Shown in pieces: positions 42,743 to 51,000 of a stretch of DNA of 64,000 bases (its first letter is position 1; each line of letters begins with the position of its first letter). Made by a program: the position numbers and the translations under genes. Source of the stretch: Mycolicibacterium malmesburyense (lineage in GTDB: Bacteria > Actinomycetota > Actinomycetes > Mycobacteriales > Mycobacteriaceae); the NCBI RefSeq assembly GCF_001050015.1, contig NZ_CVTB01000199.1, positions 1 through 64,000 of the forward strand, given 5' to 3'. A model generated the notes under the pieces. It saw only the letters and a list, made by a program, of their open reading frames with translations. It searched no databases and was not told the DNA's origin.

Positions 42743-43644
42743 CGTTCTCACCCGTAGTCCCGCCGGTGCTGCTGATCGCGGTGGCGGTCGCCGTGCTCGT
42801 GCTCCGGCTCATCACCATGCGCCTGCTCGCCCGCAGCCCCGGTCAGCGATGGACCACGGTATGGCGTTGGTCGGCGCTGACGCTGGCGGTGATGCTGATG
42901 CTGATCGCCGCCGCCAGGCCCGCGATCGGAAGCGGTACCCAAGAATCCGCGACGAGCGCGGACAGCGACACGACAGCCAACGTGTTCCTGATCGTCGACC
43001 GTTCCGCGGACTCCCCGATCGCCGATATCCGCGACGACATCTCCGCGCTGATCGATCGCTACCCGCAGGCCCAGTTCGCGATGATCACCTTCGCCGCGCG
43101 CTCGTCGGTGGAATGGCCGTTGTCGGAGGACAATTGGAGCCTCAGGCCGGTCGTGTCGGCGATCCGCGCCTACCCCGCCGCCGACGGGGGCGAGGTGAAC
43201 GCGGCGGCGGCCTCGAACGTGTTGCGCTACCAGCTGATCGCGGCGGGCCAGCGCAGCCCGGACGCACAGAACCTGGTGTTCTACTTCGGATCCGGCGCAC
43301 CCGCCTCGCGGGCCCCGCAAGGCGAATTCGATCCCGTGCCCGGATCGGTCGACGGGGGCGCGGTGTTCGGGTACGGCGCCACACGCGACGACGCGCGGCT
43401 GCAAGCGATCGCCGACCAACTGGGGGTGCCGTTCGCGCCGCGGGATCCCGCGCGGCCGATCACCGACGACGCGCCCGACGTCACCGACGCTGCGTCGGCG
43501 CAGGCGTCCGCGCACACACCCGATCGCACCGACCTGTACTGGGTGTTCACCATGGTCGCCGCGGTGCTGCTGCTGTTCGAGATCTACCTCACGCTGCGCG
43601 AGTTCCGCACCAGCCGCGCGGCGCGCCGGGACGAGGTGGTCTGA
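42739..43644 (+). CDS. VWA-domain membrane protein of the MoxR cluster
   Basis: A 301-residue protein with two N-terminal spans (about 7-25 and 39-56), a VWA-like domain and a C-terminal span near 265-285. The metal-site position reads 'FLIVDRSADS', i.e. DxSxD rather than DxSxS. This suggests altered or absent metal binding. ATG 42739 overlaps the upstream stop; its stop overlaps the next ATG (TGATG). Confidence 0.82.
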   Translation: MTFSPVVPPVLLIAVAVAVLVLRLITMRLLARSPGQRWTTVWRWSALTLAVMLMLIAAARPAIGSGTQESATSADSDTTANVFLIVDRSADSPIADIRDDISALIDRYPQAQFAMITFAARSSVEWPLSEDNWSLRPVVSAIRAYPAADGGEVNAAAASNVLRYQLIAAGQRSPDAQNLVFYFGSGAPASRAPQGEFDPVPGSVDGGAVFGYGATRDDARLQAIADQLGVPFAPRDPARPITDDAPDVTDAASAQASAHTPDRTDLYWVFTMVAAVLLLFEIYLTLREFRTSRAARRDEVV

Positions 43645-44360
43645 TGCACCCCCGTCCTTCTCGCTTGCGGCTGCGTCGCCGGCTGCTGCTGTTCTCGGCT
43701 CCCGTCATGCTCGCCGTGCTGGCGATCGCAGTGAAGCTCATCTCTGCGGTGGTGGCCGGAGAGTCGGCGGTGTCGAACTTCGCGCAGCGCGACGCCGACG
43801 GCCTGCGCGGCGACGTCGCGGTGATGAGCCGGCTCAACATCGTCGAACCCGCGAAGGCGCCGTTCGCCGCGGGCACGCTGGCGGTGCTCGACGACCGTCT
43901 CGCCGACGCCGACGCGCACTTCTCCGAGTCGCTGCGCCGCACCGCCCCCGATCAGTCGTGTCCCGTGCTGGTCAACCTGGAACTCGTGCGGGAGCGGCAA
44001 GGCGATGTGGACGCCTGGGAGAACCGGCCGGACGCGGCGCGTGACCGCTACCTCAGCGCGCTGGACCTCGTCGAGAACGCCCCCGACGGCTGTTTCCGCG
44101 GCAACACCGATGCCGACCACGAGCGGCGTGCCGTGCGCACCGACGCGGCGCCGCGGCTGCAGGCCAAGCTGGCCGGGCTGACCGCTCCCCCGCCACCGCC
44201 GCCCGCGCCGCCGATGGCCCCGCCGCCGCCGCAGGCCCCGGCGCCCGCACCGGCGGTTCCCGACCCCGACACGCCGCGGGACGCCCTGCGGCTGGATCCC
44301 GGCGCCGGAGACCCACTCGACAAGCTTGCGCAGGTGCTGCGTGACGCCGCCGGCGGTTAA
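43644..44360 (+). CDS. Anchored TPR-like protein with proline-rich tail, MoxR cluster
   Basis: A 238-residue protein: basic N-terminus, one membrane span (about 15-37), a helical region with TPR-like spacing ('LADADAHFSESLRRTAP', 'DAARDRYLSALDLVENAP'), then a Pro-rich stretch (about 180-205) and a short helix. This is the BatE-like last member of such clusters. It ends sharing the TTAA with the stop of the convergent SnoaL-like gene. Confidence 0.75.
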   Translation: MHPRPSRLRLRRRLLLFSAPVMLAVLAIAVKLISAVVAGESAVSNFAQRDADGLRGDVAVMSRLNIVEPAKAPFAAGTLAVLDDRLADADAHFSESLRRTAPDQSCPVLVNLELVRERQGDVDAWENRPDAARDRYLSALDLVENAPDGCFRGNTDADHERRAVRTDAAPRLQAKLAGLTAPPPPPPAPPMAPPPPQAPAPAPAVPDPDTPRDALRLDPGAGDPLDKLAQVLRDAAGG

Positions 44361-44701
44361 CCGGTGCTGGTGCCGGTCCAGTACTCGGCGAACCGGCCGT
44401 CCTCGATGCGCAGGATGTCGTTCCCGGTGAACCGCTTCGGACCGTCCTCGGTCGCGCCGGTGCCGATCCACCTCGCCGCCAGCATGTCGCCGCCGATGAA
44501 CGGCTCGACCTCGATCACGAACTTCAAGTCGCTGAGCATGCGATGGGTCTGCCCGACCACTTCCTGCAGTTCCGACGGGCCTCGAACCACCCGACCCGGC
44601 CAGTGGCCCACGAAATCGTCGGTGACCAGCTCGGCCGCCACCGGGTCTCCGGCCCACAATTCGTCTATCCAGCGTCCGTACAGCTCTTTAGGCGAACTCA
44701 T
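44357..44701 (-). CDS. SnoaL/NTF2-like protein
   Basis: A 114-residue cone-fold protein: 'KELYGRWIDELWAGDPVAAELVTDDFVGHWPG' and 'MLAARWIGTGATEDGPKRFTGNDILRIEDGRFAEYWTG', typical of SnoaL-like polyketide-cyclase/ester-cyclase relatives. No reaction can be assigned. ATG 44701. It lies 56 bases from the end of the frameshifted PLP enzyme gene on the same strand. Confidence 0.83.
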   Translation of the reverse strand: MSSPKELYGRWIDELWAGDPVAAELVTDDFVGHWPGRVVRGPSELQEVVGQTHRMLSDLKFVIEVEPFIGGDMLAARWIGTGATEDGPKRFTGNDILRIEDGRFAEYWTGTSTG

Positions 44702-44757
44702 GTGTCGTGTGTTACCCGGCTCGGCGCGGGCTACGCACTCCACAGCGGACGGCCGCG

Positions 44758-45805
44758 TCAATCCAGTGTGTCGAGCAGACGATCCAGGTCGTTGTCGTCG
44801 TTGTAGAGGTGGAAACCCACCCGCACGGCCCCGGCGCGCACCGACGCGCGGATACCGGCGGCGGCGAGCCGGTCGGCCGCCCCCTCGACGGGCAGGGACA
44901 CGATCGGCGACGCCTGCGCCGGCAGCTGCAGCGCCGAGCGCAGCCGGCCGGCCAGGCCCACGGTGTGACGTTCGACCGCGACCCGGTCGAGTGAGGCCAG
45001 CCAGGGCAGCGTCAGCCCCGCGCCCAGTGCGCTGAACCAGGTCGGGGAGATGTCGAACCGTCGTGCGTCGCCGGCGAGTCGGATCGGCAGCCCGTAGATC
45101 GCCTGCCACGGCTGTTCGGCGGCGTACCAGTTCGCGGCGTGCGGCGTCATCGCGCCCCTCACCCGCTCGCTCAGCGACATCCAGGTCACACCCCGCGGGA
45201 CGAGCAACCACTTGTAGGCCGCGGCGACGGTGACGTCCGCCCAGCCGAGGTCGAGGACCTTCCACCGCCGCCTGGGTGATGTCGATGACGGTGACGGTGT
45301 CGGTGTCGCTGCCCGCGATGGTCCGGCGCAACGCGTCGGTGTCAAGCAGGGCGCCGTTCGCCGACTGGACGAGGCTGACGACCACCACGTCGAAGTCCGC
45401 GGCCGCGGAGATCAACTGGTCTGCGGGCAGTTCGGTGACCGTGACGCCGCGGTCGGCCTGCGCGGCGAACGGGAACGTCGTGCTGGTGAACTCCCCGGGC
45501 ACGGTGACGACGCGGCTGCCGTCGGGAATCGCGGCCGCGACCAGGCCCAGTGCGCCGGAGACCGTGCTGCCCATGGCCACCGACTCCACGGGCACACCCG
45601 CCAGGGCGGCGTAGCCGGCGCGCCCGGCGGCGACGTCGTCATCGAACGACGGGACGTCCATCGTGCCCGCCTGCCATCTAGCGATGCAGTCGTGCAACGC
45701 ATCGACGAGGAAAAGCGGCGGCAGACCGTACGTGGGGCTGTTGAGATACCCCGCCGCACCGACGAATTGGGCCCCGAACGCCTCCCGCGGCGCGGCGGCC
45801 GTCAT
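44758..45805 (-). pseudogene. Class V aminotransferase-like PLP enzyme, frameshifted
   Basis: The protein is split between two frames. The first part (ATG 45805) runs from 'GYLNSPTYGLPP' to 'VIDITQAA', and the second continues 'LDLGWADVTVAAAYKWLLVPRG' (PLP lysine in YKWL) to the end 'NDLDRLLDTLD'. The break is at about 45262-45272, where CCACCGCCGCC lacks two bases (or has one extra) relative to the expected QAAGW. Without the shift it would be about 348 residues. It may be a true pseudogene or an assembly error at a GC-rich run. It is coupled to the DUF4229 gene by ATGA. Confidence 0.8.
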
Positions 45806-46113
45806 GGTCGCGACGGTGGCTCTTCGCCGCGCAACCTGGCCTGTAGTTGCTCCCGGTCGCGGCGCCTGCGCTCGTCGAAGACCGCGATGCTCTCGGTCGC
45901 GCGCCGACGCAGCGGCGCAAACAGCCAGATGCCCAGTGGCAGCGCGATCACCAGCGCGAAAAGCAGTGCGACCACGAGAGGAAAGTCGCGCAGACCGAGC
46001 AGATGTCCGACGCCGAGGATCGCCGCGGCTACCACCGCGACCAACAGCAGCCGTGCCAGCACGTAGGCCAGCACGTCGATTACGAGCCGAGTTCCTTGGC
46101 GACCGTCGGACAC
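45802..46113 (-). CDS. DUF4229 small membrane protein
   Basis: A 103-residue protein with two spans (about 14-37 and 45-67), then a basic, highly charged tail ('RRRATESIAVFDERRRRDREQLQARLRG'). This is the DUF4229 layout found in actinobacteria. GTG start at 46113. The stop overlaps the PLP-enzyme start. Function unknown. Confidence 0.82.
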   Translation of the reverse strand: MSDGRQGTRLVIDVLAYVLARLLLVAVVAAAILGVGHLLGLRDFPLVVALLFALVIALPLGIWLFAPLRRRATESIAVFDERRRRDREQLQARLRGEEPPSRP

Positions 46114-46165
46114 GGTCCGAGCCTACCGACGGCGCGTATATTCGTATCAAGGAGGTTTTGTTCTA

Positions 46166-46327
46166 GTGGCGTATCTGCTCCTGATTCTCGTGTTGTGCAC
46201 GCTGGCGTATGTCGGCTGGCGGCTGATGCGAGTCTCGTCGAGCCGTCCGCGTACCCGGGTGATCGGGCCGGACGACGATCCAGAGTTCCTGCGTCGGCTC
46301 GGCCAGGAGGACAATCCGCGACCGTGA
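46166..46327 (+). CDS. Small single-span membrane protein
   Basis: A 53-residue ORF with GTG at 46166, a good AGGAGG 46150-46155, one N-terminal span (AYLLLILVLCTLAYVGWRLM) and a polar tail with 'TRVIGPDDDPEFLRRLGQEDNP'. The pattern looks conserved in mycobacteria. It sits alone between the DUF4229 and MinD-like genes, with TATATTCGTAT just upstream as a possible -10 region. Confidence 0.65.
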   Translation: MAYLLLILVLCTLAYVGWRLMRVSSSRPRTRVIGPDDDPEFLRRLGQEDNPRP

Positions 46328-46337
46328 CCGCACGGCG

Positions 46338-47459
46338 CTAACGCCGCGGGGCGGCAAAGCCTGCCGCCACGGCGGCGGCGAGTTCGAGTAACGCTTCTCT
46401 CGTCTCCGGCTTCAGCCGCTCGAGGCTGATCTCCGCGCCCTCTTCGAGGTGCGGGTCGAACGGGACCTCGTGAACCGCCCGGCACCGCCGGCTGAAGTGG
46501 TCGACGACCTTCTTCATGTCCACTTTCCCGGACCGCGGCCGCACCGCGTTGATCACCGCGATCGAGTTGCGCACCATGTCCTGGTGTCCGTGGGCGTCGA
46601 GCCAGTCCAAAGTGGCCGAGGCGCTGCGCGTCCCGTCGACCGAACCGGAACTGATCACCACCAGCGTGTCGGCGTTGGCCAGCACGGCGGCCATCACCGA
46701 ATGCATCAGACCCGTGCCGCAGTCGGTGAGCACCAGGCTGTAGAAGCGCTCGAGGACCTCGAGGGTGCGGCTGTAGTCCTCGGAGCTGAACGCCTCCGAC
46801 ACGGCCGGGTCGCTCTCGGAGGCGAGCACCTCCAGCCGGCTCGGTCCCTGCGAGGTGTAGGCGCGCACATCGCTGTAGGCCTGGATGCCTTCGGCGTCAC
46901 GCAGCAGGTGGCGCACCGTGGCTGGCGTTTCGAGCGGGACCTTCTGGCTCAGCGTGCCGCGGTCGGGGTTCGCGTCGACGGCGATCACGCGATCGCCGCG
47001 CAGCGAGGCCAGGGTGGCGCCCAGCGTCGCGGTGATCGTCGTCTTGCCGACCCCGCCTTTCAACGACAGCAGCGCGATGCGGTGGCAGCTGCGCAACGGC
47101 CGCTGAATCTCCGCGGTCAGCCGTTGTCGGCGTTGCGCCTTCGGCCCGTCGCCGAGGTTGATCAACGTGAACGACGCGTAATACAGCCACTTGCGCCAGC
47201 CTCCGGACGGCGCGTGCTTGGGCCGCCCGAGCAGCGCGACCGTGGACGGGTCGAGGTACGGCCGAGGGTCGGCGTCGTCGTGCGGTGGTGGCGCGACCAC
47301 CGGCAAGCCGTTCGGCGGTGTCGGCGCCGTCCACTCCGGCGGCGGGTCGGCCGAGGGATCACTGAACCGGCTCTGCGCGCGGAAACCACCTGGCGCATAG
47401 GCGTTTTCGGGGATGATCGCCGCTGAAGTCACGTCCTCGCAGGAGTGATGTTCAGACAC
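46338..47459 (-). CDS. MinD/ParA-like ATPase (Rv0530-type)
   Basis: A 373-residue protein. About 110 N-terminal residues are Pro-rich and disordered. The deviant Walker A KGGVGKTT follows at about 133-140 ('LLSLKGGVGKTTITATLG'), with 'VIAVDANPDRGTLSQKV' and 'LVLTDCGTGLMHSVM'. The architecture resembles the MinD-like ATPases linked to ESX loci (EspI-type), but no ESX gene is nearby. GTG 47459. Upstream of the ccsB end on the same strand. Confidence 0.88.
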   Translation of the reverse strand: MSEHHSCEDVTSAAIIPENAYAPGGFRAQSRFSDPSADPPPEWTAPTPPNGLPVVAPPPHDDADPRPYLDPSTVALLGRPKHAPSGGWRKWLYYASFTLINLGDGPKAQRRQRLTAEIQRPLRSCHRIALLSLKGGVGKTTITATLGATLASLRGDRVIAVDANPDRGTLSQKVPLETPATVRHLLRDAEGIQAYSDVRAYTSQGPSRLEVLASESDPAVSEAFSSEDYSRTLEVLERFYSLVLTDCGTGLMHSVMAAVLANADTLVVISSGSVDGTRSASATLDWLDAHGHQDMVRNSIAVINAVRPRSGKVDMKKVVDHFSRRCRAVHEVPFDPHLEEGAEISLERLKPETREALLELAAAVAAGFAAPRR

Positions 47460-47524
47460 GCTGGCGGTCCCCCATGGCTTCGCAGGATTTCGCGCCCGAT
47501 CTTAGCCACGCCCGGCGGGGCGAC

Positions 47525-48520
47525 TCAGCCGACTCCGGCGTAGGAGTGCAGACCCACGGTGACCAGGTTGATGAAGAACAGGTTGAACACCATCGCGATG
47601 AAGCCGACGACGTTGATCCATGCGGCCTTCTTGTCGCGCCACCCGGCCGTGGAGCGGGCGTGCAGGTAGGCGGCATAGACGACCCACGCGATGAACGACA
47701 CCGTCTCCTTGGGGTCCCAGCCCCAGTACCGGCCCCATGCCTCCTCGGCCCAGATCGCCCCGAAGATGACGCCGAACCCGAACACCGGGAACGCGAAGAT
47801 CGTGGTGCGGTAGGCGATTCGGTCCAAAATCTGCGGATCGGGCAGCCGGTCCAGGGTGCGGGCGAGCAGGCCGTCGGCTTGGCCCCGTCGCTGCGGGTCG
47901 CCGAACCGCGACATCTTCAGCAGGAACAGGATGCTGGCCACGCCGGCGACCAAAAACACCCCCGAGCCGAGGCTGACCACCGAGACGTGAATCGGCAGCC
48001 AGTAGGACTGCAGGGCGGGCATCACGGGCGCGGCGTTGGTGTAGAGCCAGCGACCGGAGACCGTCAGCAGGATCAGCACCGGAACGAGCACGAACACCCA
48101 CAGCGCGCGGTACTGGCGACGGCGCAACACCACCGCCGCAGCGACCAGTCCGCAGAAACAGGTCAGGTTGATGAACTCGTACATGTTGCCCCACGGCGCC
48201 CGTGAGGTGGCGGCACCGCGCAGCACGATGCAGGCCAGCAGCAGGCCGATGCCCAGATACGTCAGCGCGAGACCGGCGCCGCCGATCCGCTCGTCGATCG
48301 GACGCCTCGCCTTATCGGAAACGACACCGGGGGTCGCGCTGTCGGCGCGCACCCCGCCCGCGGCCGCTCCGACCAACTCGCGCGCCTCGGCCTTACGGCT
48401 GCGGCTGTAGGCCAACTCGATCGCGAGCAGCAGCAGCGCGCCCACCAGCACCAGGACCGACGACGTGAACGCCCAGTCGGAGTACCGGGCCAAGCCGATA
48501 TCGATCTGCTCGGGATTCAT
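47525..48520 (-). CDS. ccsB: Cytochrome c biogenesis protein CcsB (CcsA/ResC type)
   Basis: A 331-residue membrane protein of system II cytochrome c maturation. The haem-handling tryptophan-rich motif is 'EEAWGRYWGWDPKETVSFIAW'. Conserved His residues flank it. About eight spans are present. ResB and CcsB form the haem export and ligation complex. The ATG overlaps the stop of a repeat-encoded mini-ORF (ATGA), replacing direct overlap with resB. Confidence 0.93.
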   Translation of the reverse strand: MNPEQIDIGLARYSDWAFTSSVLVLVGALLLLAIELAYSRSRKAEARELVGAAAGGVRADSATPGVVSDKARRPIDERIGGAGLALTYLGIGLLLACIVLRGAATSRAPWGNMYEFINLTCFCGLVAAAVVLRRRQYRALWVFVLVPVLILLTVSGRWLYTNAAPVMPALQSYWLPIHVSVVSLGSGVFLVAGVASILFLLKMSRFGDPQRRGQADGLLARTLDRLPDPQILDRIAYRTTIFAFPVFGFGVIFGAIWAEEAWGRYWGWDPKETVSFIAWVVYAAYLHARSTAGWRDKKAAWINVVGFIAMVFNLFFINLVTVGLHSYAGVG

Positions 48521-48555
48521 GCGCGATCCGCCTTCGCTTCTCGCTCGCCGTTCAT
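48517..48555 (-). CDS. Coupling mini-ORF, copy 2 (12 codons)
   Basis: Reads MNGEREAKADRA-stop. Its ATG overlaps the stop of copy 1 and its TGA overlaps the ccsB ATG, both as ATGA. The peptide is probably a by-product of keeping ribosomes moving from resB to ccsB. The chance of a functional peptide is low. Confidence 0.45.
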   Translation of the reverse strand: MNGEREAKADRA

Positions 48556-48587
48556 GCGCGATCCGCCTTCGCTTCTCGCTCGCCGTT
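48518..48587 (-). repeat. Tandem 35-bp MIRU-like repeat, two copies
   Basis: Two identical 35-bp units (48518-48552 and 48553-48587) plus the CAT of a third boundary separate resB from ccsB. A 35-bp period equals a 39-bp mini-ORF minus a 4-bp ATGA overlap, so each copy adds one coupled mini-ORF. This is the arrangement known for mycobacterial interspersed repetitive units. Copy number may vary between strains. Confidence 0.85.
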
Positions 48588-48590
48588 CAT
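48552..48590 (-). CDS. Coupling mini-ORF, copy 1 (12 codons)
   Basis: Reads MNGEREAKADRA-stop. Its ATG at 48590 overlaps the resB stop as ATGA and its stop overlaps the ATG of copy 2. Identical to copy 2. It extends the translational chain rather than encoding an obvious product. Confidence 0.45.
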   Translation of the reverse strand: MNGEREAKADRA

Positions 48591-50152
48591 CTGACCTTCT
48601 CTCCTGCACGATTCGCCGACTCCGCGTCCGGAAGGAGGCGCTGCGTCAGCCGCTCGAACTCGTCGCCCCACCCGGAGTTGTCGGTGCGCGCCAGCCCGCC
48701 GAGCTCGACGGTTACGGTACCCGGACCTGCGGGGTTGATCCGAATCCAGACGCGGCGGCGACGGATGACGAGCGACACCAGCAGCCCCGCCATCATGGTC
48801 ATCGCGAACACCAGCACCCAGACCTGCGCCGGGTCGTGGGAGACCTGGACGTTGATGAACGGCACCGCGCCGTCGAACCGCACCACGGTCCCGTCGTCGA
48901 GCCGCGTCGACTCACCCACACCGAGGTTGACCCGCGCTTTCTTGGTGAGCCTGCCCTGCTCGATCAGGCGCGGATCGAGGTTGAACAGCGACTGCGGCCG
49001 CCCGGTGTCCAGGCCGGCGTCACCGCGGTAGACGTCGATCGCGACCGCGGGGTCGTTGAGCGCCGGGAAGCTCGACGACAGCAGCGTTCCGTGCAGCTGT
49101 TCGGTCGGCGCGAACAGCCCCTGGATCGCGAGTTGGTTCTTGCGGCGGTCGTCGGGGTCCGGGTAGGTGCCCGCGGGCGGGTCGAACCGCATGGCGCCCG
49201 ACGACAGGAACGTGATCTGGTCCTCGGGGCGCCACTGCAACGTCTGCGTGCGCGTCTGCCCGTCGGGAAAGGTCACGGTGAAGGTCGGGGCGTAGCCGTG
49301 GCCCTGCAGATACACGCGGTCTCCGCCGACCCGCAGCGGATGGTTGACCTTCAGGTGGTACGGCCGCCAGGTGCCCGACTCCAGGTCGTCGCCGGCCTGG
49401 TACTCGATGTCGGCGGCGAACGACGTCGCCTGACCGGTCGGCAGGTAGTCGGCCTGGAAATCGTTGACCCGCAGGCAGATCGGATACAGCGAGGTGCCGT
49501 CGACGGTGTTGCCCGCGCGGAACGAGTCGAACGCGGCGGGCGAGGCCGAACAGAATCCCGGACCGCCGTCGGCGATGACGATGACGTTGCCCTCGTAACC
49601 GAACAGCTTGCCCGCCGCGACCGCGACGAGCAGGCCCAGCAGCGAGAAGTGGAAGACGATGTTGCCGAACTCGCGCAGATAGCCCTTCTCCGCCGAGATT
49701 TCGATCGTTCCGTCGTCGTTGCGGGTGGTCTTGCGCCAGCCCCGCAGCCGCTCGTCGACCGTCGCCGCGAGATCGTCGGCGTCGGCGGACACCTCGGCGC
49801 GGTGGTGTTTGGGCAGCCTGCCGAGGTTGCGCGGCGCGGGCACGGGATCGGCCCGCATGCTGCGGAAGTGCTCGAGCAGGCGTGGGGTCAGGCAGCCCAC
49901 CAGCGAGATGAACAGCAGCACGTAGATCGCGGTGAACCAGAAGCTGGAGAAGACGTCGAACGCCTGCAGCCGGTCGAGCCAGGGCCCGATGGTCGGGTGC
50001 TCGGCGATGTACTGGTCGACCTTGGACTCGTTGAGGCTGCGTTGTGGCAGCAGGGCGCCGGGGATCGCCGCCAGCGCGAGCAGGAACAGCAGCACCAGCG
50101 CCGTACCCATCGACGTCAGGGTCCGCCAGGTGTTCCGGATCAGCGCGGTCAT
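48587..50152 (-). CDS. resB: Cytochrome c biogenesis protein ResB
   Basis: A 521-residue ResB protein. Spans lie at about 15-35, 70-90, 165-185 and near 450-470, with a large extracytoplasmic region between the last two. 'PGALLPQRSLNESKVDQYI' and 'VYLQGHGYAPTFTVTFPDG' are family blocks. ATG 50152 overlaps the ccdA stop. It works with CcsB in haem delivery to apocytochromes. Confidence 0.93.
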   Translation of the reverse strand: MTALIRNTWRTLTSMGTALVLLFLLALAAIPGALLPQRSLNESKVDQYIAEHPTIGPWLDRLQAFDVFSSFWFTAIYVLLFISLVGCLTPRLLEHFRSMRADPVPAPRNLGRLPKHHRAEVSADADDLAATVDERLRGWRKTTRNDDGTIEISAEKGYLREFGNIVFHFSLLGLLVAVAAGKLFGYEGNVIVIADGGPGFCSASPAAFDSFRAGNTVDGTSLYPICLRVNDFQADYLPTGQATSFAADIEYQAGDDLESGTWRPYHLKVNHPLRVGGDRVYLQGHGYAPTFTVTFPDGQTRTQTLQWRPEDQITFLSSGAMRFDPPAGTYPDPDDRRKNQLAIQGLFAPTEQLHGTLLSSSFPALNDPAVAIDVYRGDAGLDTGRPQSLFNLDPRLIEQGRLTKKARVNLGVGESTRLDDGTVVRFDGAVPFINVQVSHDPAQVWVLVFAMTMMAGLLVSLVIRRRRVWIRINPAGPGTVTVELGGLARTDNSGWGDEFERLTQRLLPDAESANRAGEKVR

Positions 50153-51000
50153 ATCGGTAGCGTCACGTCGCTGACGAAGGCGTCGCGCACCCAGGACACG
50201 AAGTCGCTCCAGATCCCCGTGACCAGTGCGACGCCGACGATGATCAACAGCACACCGCCGAAGATCTGGATCGCCCGCGTGTGCCTGCGCAGCCATGCCA
50301 GACCCTGCACTGCGCGCGCCGACCCGAACGCCAACAGCACGAACGGGATTCCCAAGCCGAGGCAGTAGGCGATGACGAGCGCGACACCGCGGGCGACGTT
50401 GGCGCCGTCGGTGGCCGAGGCGACGGCGATCACGCCGGTCAGGGTGGGCCCGAGGCACGGCGTCCAGCCCAGCGCGAAGACCGCGCCGAGCAACGGGGCG
50501 CCGCCCAACGTCGAGATCTGTCGCGGGGTGAACCGTGCCTCTCGCTGCAGCGCGGGGACGAACCCGACGAACGCCAACCCCATCACGATCGTCACGACTC
50601 CGCCGATGCGTTGCAGCAGAAGCTGATTGGTGATCAACGAGGTCGTCATGCCGAGCACCGCGACGGTGCCGAGCACGAAGACGACGGTGAACCCCGCGAC
50701 GAACAACGAGGCCGCGCCGGCGACTCGAAGCCGGGTGGTTCTCGCCGAGACCGACGTTTTGGCGGATTCTTCCCGCGTTTCTCCGCCAGAACGTCGGTCT
50801 CGGCGAACCAATTCAGGAGGGTCCCCCGCGTCGGCGCGGTCCTCGACGCCGACGACCGCGGCGAGATACGACAGATAGCCGGGCACCAGCGGCACCACGC
50901 ACGGCGACGCGAACGACACCAGCCCGGCGAGCGCGCTGACCAGGAGGGCCAGCAGGACCGGACCGCCGGAGATCAACTGGTCCACCTGGTCGAGGCTCAT
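50149..51000 (-). CDS. ccdA: Thiol-disulfide transport protein CcdA, with palindrome insert
   Basis: A 283-residue DsbD-beta/CcdA protein moving reducing power across the membrane for cytochrome c maturation. The two redox Cys are in 'FASPCVVPLVPG' (C34) and 'GWTPCLGPTLTG'. About six spans are present. Residues about 64-90, between spans 1 and 2, are Arg/Ser-rich and are encoded by a long palindrome at 50736-50810. This looks like an in-frame insertion compared with the usual protein. Overlaps tlpA-like and resB genes by 4 bases each. Confidence 0.93.
   Translation of the reverse strand: MSLDQVDQLISGGPVLLALLVSALAGLVSFASPCVVPLVPGYLSYLAAVVGVEDRADAGDPPELVRRDRRSGGETREESAKTSVSARTTRLRVAGAASLFVAGFTVVFVLGTVAVLGMTTSLITNQLLLQRIGGVVTIVMGLAFVGFVPALQREARFTPRQISTLGGAPLLGAVFALGWTPCLGPTLTGVIAVASATDGANVARGVALVIAYCLGLGIPFVLLAFGSARAVQGLAWLRRHTRAIQIFGGVLLIIVGVALVTGIWSDFVSWVRDAFVSDVTLPI
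50736..50810. repeat. Long palindrome inside ccdA
   Basis: Arms at 50736-50766 and 50782-50810 pair over 29 bases with one 2-base bulge and one G-T wobble, around a 15-base loop. It lies wholly inside the ccdA reading frame and keeps it open. Such a long stem in coding DNA is unlikely by chance. It resembles palindromic elements inserted into genes of other bacteria. Confidence 0.75.

Noticed and set aside
39415..44360. Anti-phage defence island reading of the MoxR cluster
   Set aside because: MoxR-VWA pairs occur in some defence systems, but no nuclease, protease, reverse transcriptase or effector gene is present; gene order fits the Bat-like membrane type.
48518..48590. CRISPR-like repeat
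   Set aside because: Units are directly adjacent without spacers, not palindromic and part of a coupled ORF chain; no cas genes.
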